Shown: positions 25,240 through 31,976 of the stretch, in pieces
Position numbering within the stretch: position 1 is the first letter of the stretch
Layout: every line of letters starts with the position of its first letter
Source: a virus
Length of the DNA stretch: 49,174 bases
Virus record (IMG/VR): IMGVR_UViG_3300046533_000603
Span: 1-49,174 of that record
Direction: 5' to 3' (one strand)
Made by a program: the position numbers and the translations under genes
Notes under the pieces: generated by a model
The model's input: only the letters and a program-made list of their open reading frames with translations
Databases searched by the model: none
What the model was told of the DNA's origin: nothing

Positions 25240-25802
25240 TCGGTTTCCCTCAGCGCGTCGCGCGGTGGCACCCCGGCCCTGATTTGCCGATACGCCCGGC
25301 CGTAGGCGACGCCCTTGATTTCGCACGCGAGGGCTAGCGGGACCCGTGCCCCGTCAATCTCGACGAACATGGTGCTCCGGCGGTTACGAGCTTGCTCCTT
25401 CGCCGTCGCCCACCGCACATTGCCCGGCTCGTAGTTGCCGTCGTTGTCGATCCGATCGATCTGCATGCCAGCAGTCGGCGGCTTACCAACGTCTTTGAGA
25501 AACTGTTCGAAGTTCGCATCCCATTCGGGGAACACGCGGATGCCCCGGCCACCGTAGTCTCTAAAATGCGCGGCCTTCGGGTTGTTGCAGCGCTTGCGCA
25601 TTCCCCTCCAGGTTTCGTAGAGCGGATGCGTCTTATGCCAGTCCGACAACGGAGGTCGAGTGAGTGCTTCGCGCAGCGACAGCCCCGCGCGCAACCTGCA
25701 CTTCAGCGCGTTCTCCGTAAGCCCGGCAGATGCCGCCCACTCGCTGCGCAGCCGAACCGCACCGTCCAGCTCAAGAACTGTTTTGCAGCCGACTGCGCTC
25801 AC
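25236..25802 (-). CDS. HNH endonuclease
   Basis: 188 residues from GTG 25802 (GTGA overlap). H-P-L-Y-E-T-W-R-G-M-R-K-R-C, Y-G-G-R-G-I-R-V, I-D-R-I-D-N-D-G-N-Y-E-P-G-N-V-R-W-A-T is the classical phage HNH module. A first domain (E-W-A-A-S-A-G-L-T-E-N-A-L) and the C-terminal repeat-like part (V-A-Y-G-R-A-Y-R-Q-I-R-A-G) are helix-turn-helix-like target-recognition motifs. Homing-type genes commonly insert near recombination genes; it is part of the operon here. Confidence 0.85.
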   Translation of the reverse strand: MSAVGCKTVLELDGAVRLRSEWAASAGLTENALKCRLRAGLSLREALTRPPLSDWHKTHPLYETWRGMRKRCNNPKAAHFRDYGGRGIRVFPEWDANFEQFLKDVGKPPTAGMQIDRIDNDGNYEPGNVRWATAKEQARNRRSTMFVEIDGARVPLALACEIKGVAYGRAYRQIRAGVPPRDALRETE

Positions 25803-26239
25803 GCCGTCCGTCCCATCGCCGCGCGGCAGGCGGCCACCTTCTCTAAGACCTCGGGCGGCACGATCCAGAATCCCAGCGCGCCTGCGCAGGGGATGAACGG
25901 AAGCGGGCGCACGTCGCGAAGCACGAACGAGAACGCCCCCGGGATCTCCCACGGACTCTGTCGAGCGTCCGCACGGTTCTCGCGGCAGTCGATGATCCGC
26001 GCGACGCCGACGATCCCGCCGCGCTCGACGTGGTCGCGACCCGGCCATTTGTCGTACACGGACGGGTTGATCTCGATGACGGTGGAGATGCCGTCGACGC
26101 ACTCCTGCTTGCCGAGTCCCTTCGACGCGTGGATCAGGACCTCGCCGCGGTAGCTCGAGCCCCAGTCGCGGTTCTCGACATCTTTGCCGGCGTGGAGGAT
26201 CGCCCATGCCCAGGGCTGGCGAATGGAGAGGGCTCTCAC
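25799..26239 (-). CDS. ASCH domain protein
   Basis: 146 residues from GTG 26239 (GTGA overlap). A-L-S-I-R-Q-P-W-A-W-A-I then G-K-D-V-E-N-R-D-W and G-E-V-L-I-H-A-S-K-G are diagnostic ASCH blocks, a PUA-like RNA-binding barrel. Phage ASCH proteins may bind RNA or modified nucleotides; some relatives are amidohydrolases of N4-acetylcytidine. The single domain fills the protein. In the left early operon. Confidence 0.85.
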   Translation of the reverse strand: MRALSIRQPWAWAILHAGKDVENRDWGSSYRGEVLIHASKGLGKQECVDGISTVIEINPSVYDKWPGRDHVERGGIVGVARIIDCRENRADARQSPWEIPGAFSFVLRDVRPLPFIPCAGALGFWIVPPEVLEKVAACRAAMGRTA

Positions 26240-26439
26240 GCCGCCCTCGGCATCGGTTGCCAGGCGCCGAAGACGAGCCTGACCGGGTCGGGCGACGGCG
26301 TTCGGAGATCGACGAGCAGGCACTCCGCGGAGCACGCGACCTGCCAGCAACTGGGCTTGCCTTCCGCCTGGCAGACGCGAACGAAGGCGCTGGTCGGCGC
26401 GTCGCAGACGCAGCACTTGGATTCCTCTGCCGTCGCCAT
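26236..26439 (-). CDS. Small zinc-finger-like protein
   Basis: 67 residues with seven cysteines, C-C-V-C near the N-terminus, later C-W-Q-V-A-C-S-A-E-C. The C-x-x-C and C-x-x-x-C spacing suggests a treble-clef-like zinc site. Its stop overlaps the ASCH start. Function unknown. Confidence 0.6.
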   Translation of the reverse strand: MATAEESKCCVCDAPTSAFVRVCQAEGKPSCWQVACSAECLLVDLRTPSPDPVRLVFGAWQPMPRAA

Positions 26440-26690
26440 CAGTGGAGCCGCACCCCTTCCGCCTCGCGCCCATCCTCCTCTTCAATCCGCCGCCACACCT
26501 CGTCACTCAGGTGCGCGTCCCAGAGCGCCCGCCCGAACTGCTCGAAGTAGAGCGCGACGGTGAGCCGGTCGAGGTAGTACCAGCGCGTGAACAGGTAGAC
26601 GATCATCGCTGTCGAGAGACACGCGCCACCGATCGCGAGGATCGCGACGACGAGGTATGCGGGCGGAGCGGATAGGAGGGAGGCGATCAC
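26439..26690 (-). CDS. Small membrane protein, 83 residues
   Basis: From GTG 26690 (GTGA overlap). A hydrophobic segment from A-Y-L-V-V-A-I-L-A-I to S-T-A-M-I-V-Y-L-F-T spans the membrane, followed by aromatic-rich helix and an acidic tail (E-E-E-D-G-R-E). The third of three tandem membrane proteins. The long open frame upstream is a shadow of the two preceding small genes. Confidence 0.6.
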   Translation of the reverse strand: MIASLLSAPPAYLVVAILAIGGACLSTAMIVYLFTRWYYLDRLTVALYFEQFGRALWDAHLSDEVWRRIEEEDGREAEGVRLH

Positions 26691-26800
26691 CGGTCCGTCC
26701 TTTCGAAGAAGAACATCACGAGCACGAAGAGCACCCACGGCGCGAACGCGACCGCAGTGCAGAGGAGCGCCGTGCCCCAATCGCCGGTGGCGCTCACCAT
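26687..26800 (-). CDS. Small membrane protein, 37 residues
   Basis: ATG 26800 (or GTG 26797) overlaps the previous stop; its TGA overlaps the next GTG. After M-V-S-A-T-G-D-W-G it has one hydrophobic segment (L-L-C-T-A-V-A-F-A-P-W-V-L-F-V) and a charged end F-E-R-T-D-R. Single-pass by eye. Confidence 0.5.
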   Translation of the reverse strand: MVSATGDWGTALLCTAVAFAPWVLFVLVMFFFERTDR

Positions 26801-26868
26801 CCGAAGAACTCCGCGAGCGCCACGAAGAGCGCGAGGAAGGGCCAGGCTAGAACGAAGAGGACGATCAC
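26794..26868 (-). CDS. 24-residue hydrophobic microprotein
   Basis: GTG 26868 overlaps the stop of the 82-residue gene (GTGA); TGA at 26796-26794 is overlapped by the next start. M-I-V-L-F-V-L-A-W-P-F-L then A-L-F-V-A-L-A-E is a single membrane-length helix with few charges. Translation follows from coupling and phase alone. Confidence 0.45.
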   Translation of the reverse strand: MIVLFVLAWPFLALFVALAEFFGW

Positions 26869-27113
26869 GACATGCGCTCCACTCGCGCCTTCATCGCGAT
26901 TGCGGCCATCTGAAAGAGCTCGTGGCTCGTTTCCGCGATAACGATCGACCCGTCGGGAAGCTCGAACCGGAGCATCACGGAGGGCTTCCCGGACTGCATC
27001 CCGCGCAGGAGCAGGGCGGCTTCGATGGGCGCCGTCGTGTGGTGGACGACTGCGCCCTTCGGGATCGGCGTGAAGTCTTCCGGGCCTTCGAGCTTGATGC
27101 TCAGGACGGGCAC
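26865..27113 (-). CDS. Hypothetical beta-rich protein
   Basis: 82 residues from GTG 27113, with GGAGG seven bases upstream inside the previous open frame. Strand-like segments V-L-S-I-K-L-E-G, G-A-V-V-H-H-T-T and G-S-I-V-I-A-E-T, then a short helix A-A-I-A-M-K-A-R. No family recognised. Confidence 0.6.
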   Translation of the reverse strand: MPVLSIKLEGPEDFTPIPKGAVVHHTTAPIEAALLLRGMQSGKPSVMLRFELPDGSIVIAETSHELFQMAAIAMKARVERMS

Positions 27114-27724
27114 TGGGGAACCTCCTTCAGAGCGCGGTGCCCTCGGGAGGCCGAATCGACGCGGGCGCCAGTCCCGTGAAGATCCCCGAAGTGACCGCTT
27201 GCGCCGCCACGCCCACGGTTTCCCGTGAACGCACCGTCGCCGTTTTCCCTTACGCGGATCAGCGACGTCGGCACCGCCGGTGCTCTCGTCTCCCCGCTCG
27301 GCTTTTGGAAGGCTCCGAGCCGAAGCCCGGGGTGAAGTGCTGCATCGCTCTCTCCTCGGGGCCCTACACCCGAGAACTCCCCGGCTCCCACCGGGGCGCG
27401 GCTTGCTCGGCGCATCGAGCCTGGAACTACCGCGGGAGAGAACGATTCGACCGCTTGGTTAGCCTCTGCGCTGACAACGCTGGCGGTCCGGCGTCGCAGC
27501 GCGCCGGGGAGTCCTTCGGTAGCAAATGCCACGGGCCTTCTCGTCACGGGCGCGTCCGTCCGGGCAGAACTCGCCTCACCCATGGACGTGCGAAAGCATC
27601 CTCGGTCCGCCGAAAGAACCTCGCGAGCGGTGGTGCTCAAATGCGCCGCGTGACAATCGGGTCCCGCGACATCCTCGCCCCGGGTGCCGTCACGCGCTGC
27701 TACTTCCATCGCGTTCAGCGTCAC
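27101..27724 (-). CDS. Doubtful 207-residue reading frame in an odd interval
   Basis: GTG 27724 overlaps the upstream stop (GTGA) and the frame runs unbroken to 27101, but composition is Ser/Arg/Gly/Ala-rich without recognisable secondary structure, and G/C at third positions is lower than in neighbours. The plus strand of the same interval is also open. Several hairpin-capable segments lie inside (27296-27396). It may be a fast-diverging gene, or a non-coding stretch; the downstream gene start and its ribosome-binding site sit inside its last codons. Confidence 0.35.
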   Translation of the reverse strand: MTLNAMEVAARDGTRGEDVAGPDCHAAHLSTTAREVLSADRGCFRTSMGEASSARTDAPVTRRPVAFATEGLPGALRRRTASVVSAEANQAVESFSPAVVPGSMRRASRAPVGAGEFSGVGPRGESDAALHPGLRLGAFQKPSGETRAPAVPTSLIRVRENGDGAFTGNRGRGGASGHFGDLHGTGARVDSASRGHRALKEVPQCPS

Positions 27725-28032
27725 GCGGTCCTCCGCAGCTGTTCGATCCATACGCGGATCGCTTGCTCGTGCGTCTCAACCGGGAGCCCTTCCAACATCC
27801 AACCCGGCACCCTTCGTGCGCCTTCGTAGACGTCCTGAAGATGACGAAGCGTGCAGCCGAGCTCGCGCGAAAGTGATCGCCACGTCCAGCCGTTCGCGAT
27901 GGCGAAGTCCACCATGGCGCACAGTTTGCTCCTGGCGCAGTTGTCCCATGCGACACGACGATCGACGGCACGACACTTCGCGGGCGGACGAATCGCAGCG
28001 TCGAGGGCGGTGGTCAGATCGTGGACGCTCAC
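27721..28032 (-). CDS. Small HTH-like protein
   Basis: 103 residues from GTG 28032 (GTGA overlap). N-G-W-T-W-R-S-L-S-R-E-L-G-C-T-L-R-H-L-Q-D-V is helix-turn-helix-like (S-L-S-R-E-L as first helix), preceded by C-A-R-S-K-L-C-A-M-V. Probably an early DNA-binding accessory; no precise family. Confidence 0.55.
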   Translation of the reverse strand: MSVHDLTTALDAAIRPPAKCRAVDRRVAWDNCARSKLCAMVDFAIANGWTWRSLSRELGCTLRHLQDVYEGARRVPGWMLEGLPVETHEQAIRVWIEQLRRTA

Positions 28033-28199
28033 GCTTCCTCGCTCGCGAACGCATCGATCGCGTCGCCGAAGTCATCAACCCGCGACGCAACCGCCTGCGA
28101 GACCGCGAACTGGTAGTCCGCCTCCACGTCGTCGTCGTTCGCGTTCGACTCGGTGAGCCAAAGAAGCGAAAGGCCAGCGGAGAGGGCGGCGCGGGACAT
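28029..28199 (-). CDS. 56-residue acidic protein
   Basis: ATG 28199 immediately follows the stop of the GIY-YIG gene; TGA at 28031-28029 overlaps the next GTG. M-S-R-A-A-L-S-A-G-L then an Asp/Ala-rich helix (D-D-D-V-E-A-D, D-D-F-G-D-A-I-D-A-F). Strongly acidic; a small DNA-mimic or adaptor is possible but unproven. Confidence 0.6.
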   Translation of the reverse strand: MSRAALSAGLSLLWLTESNANDDDVEADYQFAVSQAVASRVDDFGDAIDAFASEEA

Positions 28200-28613
28200 T
28201 CAGGCGGCCTTTCCCGCGACGGGTTTCGCGAGACAATGACGCCCGGCTCGTCCGTAGTGCTCCGTGCTCCCGCAGAAACGGCAGTGCCCACGGTGCACGG
28301 TCCCGCTGACATTCAGGAGGCGCCCGGCGCGATTGTGCAGCTTGATGAAATACAACTCAAAGGGCGCAGCGTCGGTGCCCGGGTCCACTTCATGGAGAAT
28401 GAGGAGTCCCGGGCGGTTGTCGAGTTGCGCGAGTCTCGCGATCCACCAACGGATTGCCGGCGCGGTCCCCTTGCCCAGGTGCGAGTACAGACGCGAGAGC
28501 GGGTTCTCGCTTCGCCCGACATAGCGAATCTCACCGCTCGGCTCGGTGAGCGCGTAGATGAATACCGGGATCGCGCGAATGTCCTGCGTGGTGAAGCCAA
28601 CGCCGCGAGCCAT
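28200..28613 (-). CDS. GIY-YIG nuclease domain protein
   Basis: 137 residues. F-I-Y-A-L-T-E-P-S-G-E-I-R-Y-V-G-R-S carries the GIY and YIG elements, with S-R-L-Y-S-H providing the conserved Arg-His region and F-E-L-Y-F-I-K the catalytic Glu. The C-terminal C-R-F-C-G-S-T-E-H-Y with H and C later is a zinc-finger. Homing-type or branch-cutting nuclease in the left early operon. Confidence 0.75.
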   Translation of the reverse strand: MARGVGFTTQDIRAIPVFIYALTEPSGEIRYVGRSENPLSRLYSHLGKGTAPAIRWWIARLAQLDNRPGLLILHEVDPGTDAAPFELYFIKLHNRAGRLLNVSGTVHRGHCRFCGSTEHYGRAGRHCLAKPVAGKAA

Positions 28614-28910
28614 TCAGGCCACCTTCCCAGCAGGCTCGGCCTTCTTCGCGTCGTACCGACTCGGCTTGACCGGCAGTGGTTCCGGTTCCGGGTCCCGCGG
28701 CTCCTCGCCCCACCACGCGACCGGCACGAAGTAGAGCCCCTGGATCTTGAAGAGCAGGTCCCGTCCTGGAATGAGATGAGCCGTCAGAATCCGAGACGCG
28801 GTGGCCTGCTTGACGTCAAGCTCGCGGCCGATTTCGGCTCCGCTGATGTCCCATTCGCGCCGGACTGCTTCCAGCCGTCTACTCGCCCTGGTGTGCTTTG
28901 GATCTGCCAC
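28614..28910 (-). CDS. Cro-like HTH regulator
   Basis: 98 residues from GTG 28910, divergent from the repressor. E-W-D-I-S-G-A-E-I-G-R-E-L-D-V-K-Q-A-T-A is a clear helix-turn-helix (XRE-like), with a Pro/Glu-rich tail. First gene of the left early operon; its promoter holds an operator and lacks room for a ribosome-binding site before GTG, so the message may be leaderless. Acts in the lysis-lysogeny switch by position. Confidence 0.75.
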   Translation of the reverse strand: MADPKHTRASRRLEAVRREWDISGAEIGRELDVKQATASRILTAHLIPGRDLLFKIQGLYFVPVAWWGEEPRDPEPEPLPVKPSRYDAKKAEPAGKVA

Positions 28911-28919
28911 TGGAGAGTC

Positions 28920-28948
28920 AGCCTAATACGCATCGGGTATCATGTCTA
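28920..28948 (-). promoter_or_regulatory. Leftward early promoter with operator
   Basis: On the minus strand TAGACA (28948-28943), a 17-bp spacer and TAGGCT (28925-28920) precede GTG 28910. The spacer holds operator ATACCCGATGCGTAT. It aligns base by base with the rightward early promoter at 29393. Confidence 0.55.
28926..28940. promoter_or_regulatory. Repressor operator O1
   Basis: ATACGCATCGGGTAT on the plus strand, an imperfect inverted repeat (ATACsC...GsGTAT). It shares 12 or more of 15 positions with the copies at 28983 and 29401. Lies between -35 and -10 of the leftward promoter. Confidence 0.7.
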
Positions 28949-28982
28949 GCTGGTATGTGCCGGCAATCGAAACGAACGAGAG

Positions 28983-28997
28983 ATACGCTCTCGGTAT
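28983..28997. promoter_or_regulatory. Repressor operator O2, overlapping repressor start
   Basis: ATACGCTCTCGGTAT, covering the first two bases of the ATG at 28996. A repressor bound here would limit its own expression. Confidence 0.65.
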
Positions 28998-29343
28998 GGC
29001 CCAAGCGAAGAAGCCGGGGGGCCGAGGCTGGAAGCAAGGCATCGATCCGAAGTTCATCGGACGGCGAATTGTGGAGCGCCGCGAGATAGTCCGATTGACC
29101 CAAGAGCAGCTCGCCAAGAAGGTGCAGCGCGCCCAAAGTAACGTCGCGGCCTACGAAACGGGTGCATCGGTACCGAATCTGGCCGCGCTTCGGGACCTCG
29201 CCGTGGCTCTTGAGACCAGCGTCGACTTCCTCATCGGCGTCGATACGGTGCGCGCGAAACCCAGGGTCGGCCAGGACACTCCTCAGCCTCCCTCGGGCAT
29301 CGTGGAGTCCCGGCCACCGGTCAAGATTTCGCCAGGACGGTAA
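28996..29343 (+). CDS. Phage repressor, XRE family
   Basis: 115 residues when started at ATG 28996; ATG 28942 would add 18 residues running through the operator region and is less likely. F-I-G-R-R-I-V-E-R-R-E-I, then T-Q-E-Q-L-A-K-K-V-Q-R-A-Q-S-N-V-A-A-Y-E-T-G is a textbook XRE helix-turn-helix followed by L-A-V-A-L-E-T-S-V-D-F-L-I-G. It is transcribed away from the Cro-like gene and lies between the operators, so it is the candidate lysogeny repressor. No C-terminal peptidase domain, so induction is not by LexA-type self-cleavage. Confidence 0.8.
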   Translation: MAQAKKPGGRGWKQGIDPKFIGRRIVERREIVRLTQEQLAKKVQRAQSNVAAYETGASVPNLAALRDLAVALETSVDFLIGVDTVRAKPRVGQDTPQPPSGIVESRPPVKISPGR

Positions 29344-29392
29344 CCAGGGGGACCGCCGGGCGAAAAATCGACATGGGCACCGTCATACGCGC

Positions 29393-29420
29393 TGGACATG
29401 ATACGCAGCGGGTATATGAT
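29393..29420 (+). promoter_or_regulatory. Rightward early promoter
   Basis: TGGACA (29393-29398), 16-bp spacer, TATGAT (29415-29420), both close to sigma-70 consensus. The spacer contains operator O3. The first codon of the downstream gene is at 29427, about the expected transcription start, so the message could be leaderless. Confidence 0.65.
29401..29415. promoter_or_regulatory. Repressor operator O3
   Basis: ATACGCAGCGGGTAT, placed in the spacer of the rightward promoter exactly as O1 is in the leftward one; both are preceded by GACATG. Confidence 0.7.
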
Positions 29421-29426
29421 GAGGAC

Positions 29427-29645
29427 ATGACGAACACGACGCCCGCCCCGACCACCGCCGTTCAGTCCCTCCGAATCTCCCGCCTCCTCCGCGGCGCCCG
29501 TGAGGACCTTGCCATCGCCGAGCGCGCGCAAGCCGCTGGCTGGACTGGCGACATCAACGGCTCGATCGCCGACCAGATCGTGAAGCTCCGCGGCCACGTC
29601 GCGATGTGGGAAGGCAAGCTCGCGGTTCTCGGAGGTGCGTCGTGA
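29427..29645 (+). CDS. First gene of rightward early operon, unknown
   Basis: 72 residues. An in-frame ATG upstream at 29373 would run through promoter sequence and is rejected. Thr/Pro/Ala-rich start then a helix S-L-R-I-S-R-L-L-R-G-A-R-E-D-L. Helix-rich, basic in the middle. No family recognised. Confidence 0.65.
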   Translation: MTNTTPAPTTAVQSLRISRLLRGAREDLAIAERAQAAGWTGDINGSIADQIVKLRGHVAMWEGKLAVLGGAS

Positions 29646-29929
29646 GCCGTCTCCAGCTTTGCCCCGCCGGGTATCTCTGCCACCGCCCCGGCTGCCGTTC
29701 CCCCGCCATCGTGGCCGACGCCTCCGACCGGGAAGACACGTACTGCGCCGACCACGGCGCCGATAGCTACGGCATCGACGAACTCTACGCCGTCACGCGG
29801 AACACCGACGCGGCGGGTGAGGTGCTTGGGGTGGCGCTGGATGGGTTCGCGAACGGCGTTCGGTGGGCGCAAGAGGCGAACGAATACGAGGCCTCCACCC
29901 CCGCTCTCCGCGAAGGGAACGGCCGATGA
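29642..29929 (+). CDS. Small Cys/His-rich protein
   Basis: 95 residues from GTG 29642 (GTGA overlap). C-P-A-G-Y-L-C-H-R-P-G-C with a later T-Y-C-A-D-H-G forms a four-ligand zinc-finger-like arrangement in the N-terminal 45 residues. The C-terminal half is acidic/aromatic helix. Unknown function. Confidence 0.65.
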   Translation: MSRLQLCPAGYLCHRPGCRSPAIVADASDREDTYCADHGADSYGIDELYAVTRNTDAAGEVLGVALDGFANGVRWAQEANEYEASTPALREGNGR

Positions 29930-30135
29930 CATACGCTGAGCTCTCCGCGATCCTCAGCGGCTCTCGCGCCCTTGCCGACGACGCCGTCAATTCGTTCGTG
30001 CGCGCCTTCAGCTTGATCCGATTCGGCTACTTCGATTCGGCATTCGGCGATCTCATGCTCGCTGAGTTGCGCGCCGATCAAGCGATGCTTCTCGACCGAA
30101 TCTGGCGCGAAACCGACAGCACGGATGCCCCATGA
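29926..30135 (+). CDS. Hypothetical helical protein
   Basis: 69 residues from ATG 29926 (ATGA overlap). T-Y-A-E-L-S-A-I-L, S-F-V-R-A-F-S-L-I-R and A-E-L-R-A-D-Q-A-M-L-L are amphipathic helices; acidic. Not recognised. Confidence 0.6.
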   Translation: MTYAELSAILSGSRALADDAVNSFVRAFSLIRFGYFDSAFGDLMLAELRADQAMLLDRIWRETDSTDAP

Positions 30136-30356
30136 GCCACCACCTCTACCTCCTCCGCGCGGTCCCCGGCCTCGTCGAAATACACGAGGCCGCCGACATC
30201 GTTCTCACCGAGCCGCTGCCAACTCGCGTCCGTTCGCCGCGCACGGCTCAGCATGCGGGACTGCTCCACATCCTCGACCAGCGCATGGCGGTGACGTCGA
30301 GAGCCCGAGAAGCGCGGCAGCGGATTCGGCCGGGGTTTGTGGCGGTGTGGGGCTGA
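30132..30356 (+). CDS. Hypothetical protein
   Basis: 74 residues, start coupled by ATGA. Y-L-L-R-A-V-P-G-L-V-E-I-H and a basic C-terminal third (S-R-A-R-E-A-R-Q-R-I-R). Not recognised. Confidence 0.55.
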   Translation: MSHHLYLLRAVPGLVEIHEAADIVLTEPLPTRVRSPRTAQHAGLLHILDQRMAVTSRAREARQRIRPGFVAVWG

Positions 30357-30369
30357 ACAGGAGATGAAC

Positions 30370-30960
30370 ATGGAACAAGACAACGAACGGGTACAAAGAA
30401 CGGGGGATGTGATGAGCGCAGAACTCTTCGCCGCCGCGCTTCGCATCGTCGAGGACGCGCCCAGCATGTGGATGGAAGTGCCGCGGCAAATCGAGATTGA
30501 TGGTCACCGATTCGCGTCAGTCACCGATGGCCATGCGCTGATCCTGATCCGCGATTGCGACGCCGCGCCCATGGATCTTGAGCCCGCCCCGCACGTGACG
30601 ACGGCAGGCTACATAGCGAGTCTATACACCGAAACCTACCCGAACATCGACCACGTCGATCTTGCCGAGATCATCGCGTGGCTCGGCACGGGGCACGAGT
30701 GCAACTGCGAGTTCTGCGGGTACGAATCCCGGTCAGAGCCGTGTCTGTTCTACGGCCAACCGTTTGATCGGCGAGTGCTCCGATACGCGCTGCCGAGGAT
30801 CGGGGGAACGGTAGCCGTCGAATGGTCTGGAAAGAAGGCGTCGCCGATTCGCGTGACGGGTGACGGCTGGATCGCCGTGCTCATGGGACTCCGCGACATC
30901 AACGGCGCCACCAAGCCGGTACCGGTGTTCGACGAAACGATGCGCGCGGAGGTTGCGTGA
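30370..30960 (+). CDS. Hypothetical protein with Cys cluster
   Basis: 196 residues from ATG 30370, which has AGGAG at correct distance; the ATG six bases earlier touches that site. H-E-C-N-C-E-F-C-G-Y-E with C later in S-E-P-C-L-F-Y suggests zinc binding near residue 120. The rest alternates strands and helices (V-A-V-E-W-S-G, W-I-A-V-L-M-G-L). No family recognised. Confidence 0.65.
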   Translation: MEQDNERVQRTGDVMSAELFAAALRIVEDAPSMWMEVPRQIEIDGHRFASVTDGHALILIRDCDAAPMDLEPAPHVTTAGYIASLYTETYPNIDHVDLAEIIAWLGTGHECNCEFCGYESRSEPCLFYGQPFDRRVLRYALPRIGGTVAVEWSGKKASPIRVTGDGWIAVLMGLRDINGATKPVPVFDETMRAEVA

Positions 30961-31220
30961 TGCTGACCATCGACTCTTGGCTTTCCGCTTCCCCCCGCCG
31001 CTACATCGCCGACGTCCGCTCGTTCAACGGTTGCGTTGATCTGACGCTCATCGACGAGCACGGATTCCGCGTGCCGGCGCGCGGCAAGACGTTCCTGGAC
31101 GCGCTTGCCATTGCGCTCCGAGAACATGAGCGGGCGAGCATAGAGGCGCGAGCGGAAACGGATTTGGAAGATGAGCGTTTCTTGGTGGCGCTTTCGGTTG
31201 AGCAAAGGAAGGCGGTTTGA
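30960..31220 (+). CDS. Hypothetical protein
   Basis: 86 residues from ATG 30960 (TGATG overlap). N-terminal strands (V-D-L-T-L-I-D-E-H-G) then helix A-L-A-I-A-L-R-E-H-E-R. Charged C-terminus. Not recognised. Confidence 0.6.
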   Translation: MLTIDSWLSASPRRYIADVRSFNGCVDLTLIDEHGFRVPARGKTFLDALAIALREHERASIEARAETDLEDERFLVALSVEQRKAV

Positions 31221-31495
31221 TGTTCGACGAGGATTCCAGGTCCGAACCCTTCCGCCCGCTTGGCCCCGGCATGCGACCGCTCTCGGAGCTTCCGCGCGCC
31301 TGCCTCGGGGACATCCTGGCCGTCAATTCGGCGTCGGGGAGTACCCGCATCGTCCGCGTCGAGCAGCCGCCTGGCCACTTCGGAGGCATCGCATTCTATG
31401 GCGTCGACGGCGCTCCGGTCGATGCCGTCGAGTGGCGGGACGCGACCGACGAGGAGCGCGGCGGGTTTGAGGATTACCTCGGGAGGGTCGGGTGA
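31220..31495 (+). CDS. Hypothetical protein
   Basis: 91 residues from ATG 31220 (TGATG overlap). The end, G-V-D-G-A-P-V-D-A-V-E-W-R-D-A-T-D-E-E, is acidic; the middle has short strands. Not recognised. Confidence 0.6.
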   Translation: MFDEDSRSEPFRPLGPGMRPLSELPRACLGDILAVNSASGSTRIVRVEQPPGHFGGIAFYGVDGAPVDAVEWRDATDEERGGFEDYLGRVG

Positions 31496-31776
31496 TGGCC
31501 TCCGTCGACCACCTCCCCACCGGCTTCCTTCGCCCGCTTTCGACGACGTCGAGGACGCTCCGCGACATGGCCCGCGCACGCTGGCGCGAGGCCGTCGACT
31601 GCAAGAACCGCGGCGACGAGGACGGCTATCTGTCCCGGATGGCCGACGTCCGCGCTCTCGACGAGCAGGCCACAGAGGCGCGGGTCGCTGAAGACGAGCA
31701 GCGCGTCGAGGTCGCGAGGTTCTTGCGGCTCGCGCTGGACTTGCAGGCGGCGGAACGACGGAAGGAGACCGCGTGA
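31495..31776 (+). CDS. Hypothetical helical protein
   Basis: 93 residues from ATG 31495 (TGATG overlap). From residue 20 on it is one long charged helix (R-W-R-E-A-V-D-C-K-N, A-E-D-E-Q-R-V-E-V-A-R-F). Coiled-coil likely. Function unknown. Confidence 0.6.
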   Translation: MASVDHLPTGFLRPLSTTSRTLRDMARARWREAVDCKNRGDEDGYLSRMADVRALDEQATEARVAEDEQRVEVARFLRLALDLQAAERRKETA

Positions 31777-31976
31777 TCTTCCCGGTCGTCTCCGTCACCA
31801 CGGACCGCACCCTGAACGCGGCGACCGAGTGGCTTCTCTCCGAGCTCGGCGACGCGCCGGCATCGATCGAAACGATGCGCGAGCGAGCTGCGAAGGAGAT
31901 CGCGAGGCCACGGGACGCGCTGCACCGGGAGTGGAGCGAGACATTCCTCAAGGAGACGGAGCGCTATGCTCGCTGA
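31773..31976 (+). CDS. Hypothetical protein
   Basis: 67 residues from GTG 31773. Overlaps the RecE-like start by eleven bases. T-E-W-L-L-S-E-L-G-D and E-R-A-A-K-E-I-A-R helices. Not recognised. Confidence 0.55.
   Translation: MIFPVVSVTTDRTLNAATEWLLSELGDAPASIETMRERAAKEIARPRDALHREWSETFLKETERYAR

Noticed and set aside
27137-27829. 230-residue plus-strand frame in the 27.1-27.8 kb interval
   Set aside because: Would lie antisense to the operon and has no start signal or protein-like pattern.
28942-28995. Upstream ATG for repressor
   Set aside because: Runs through operator O2 and adds no XRE sequence; the start at 28996 fits the family.
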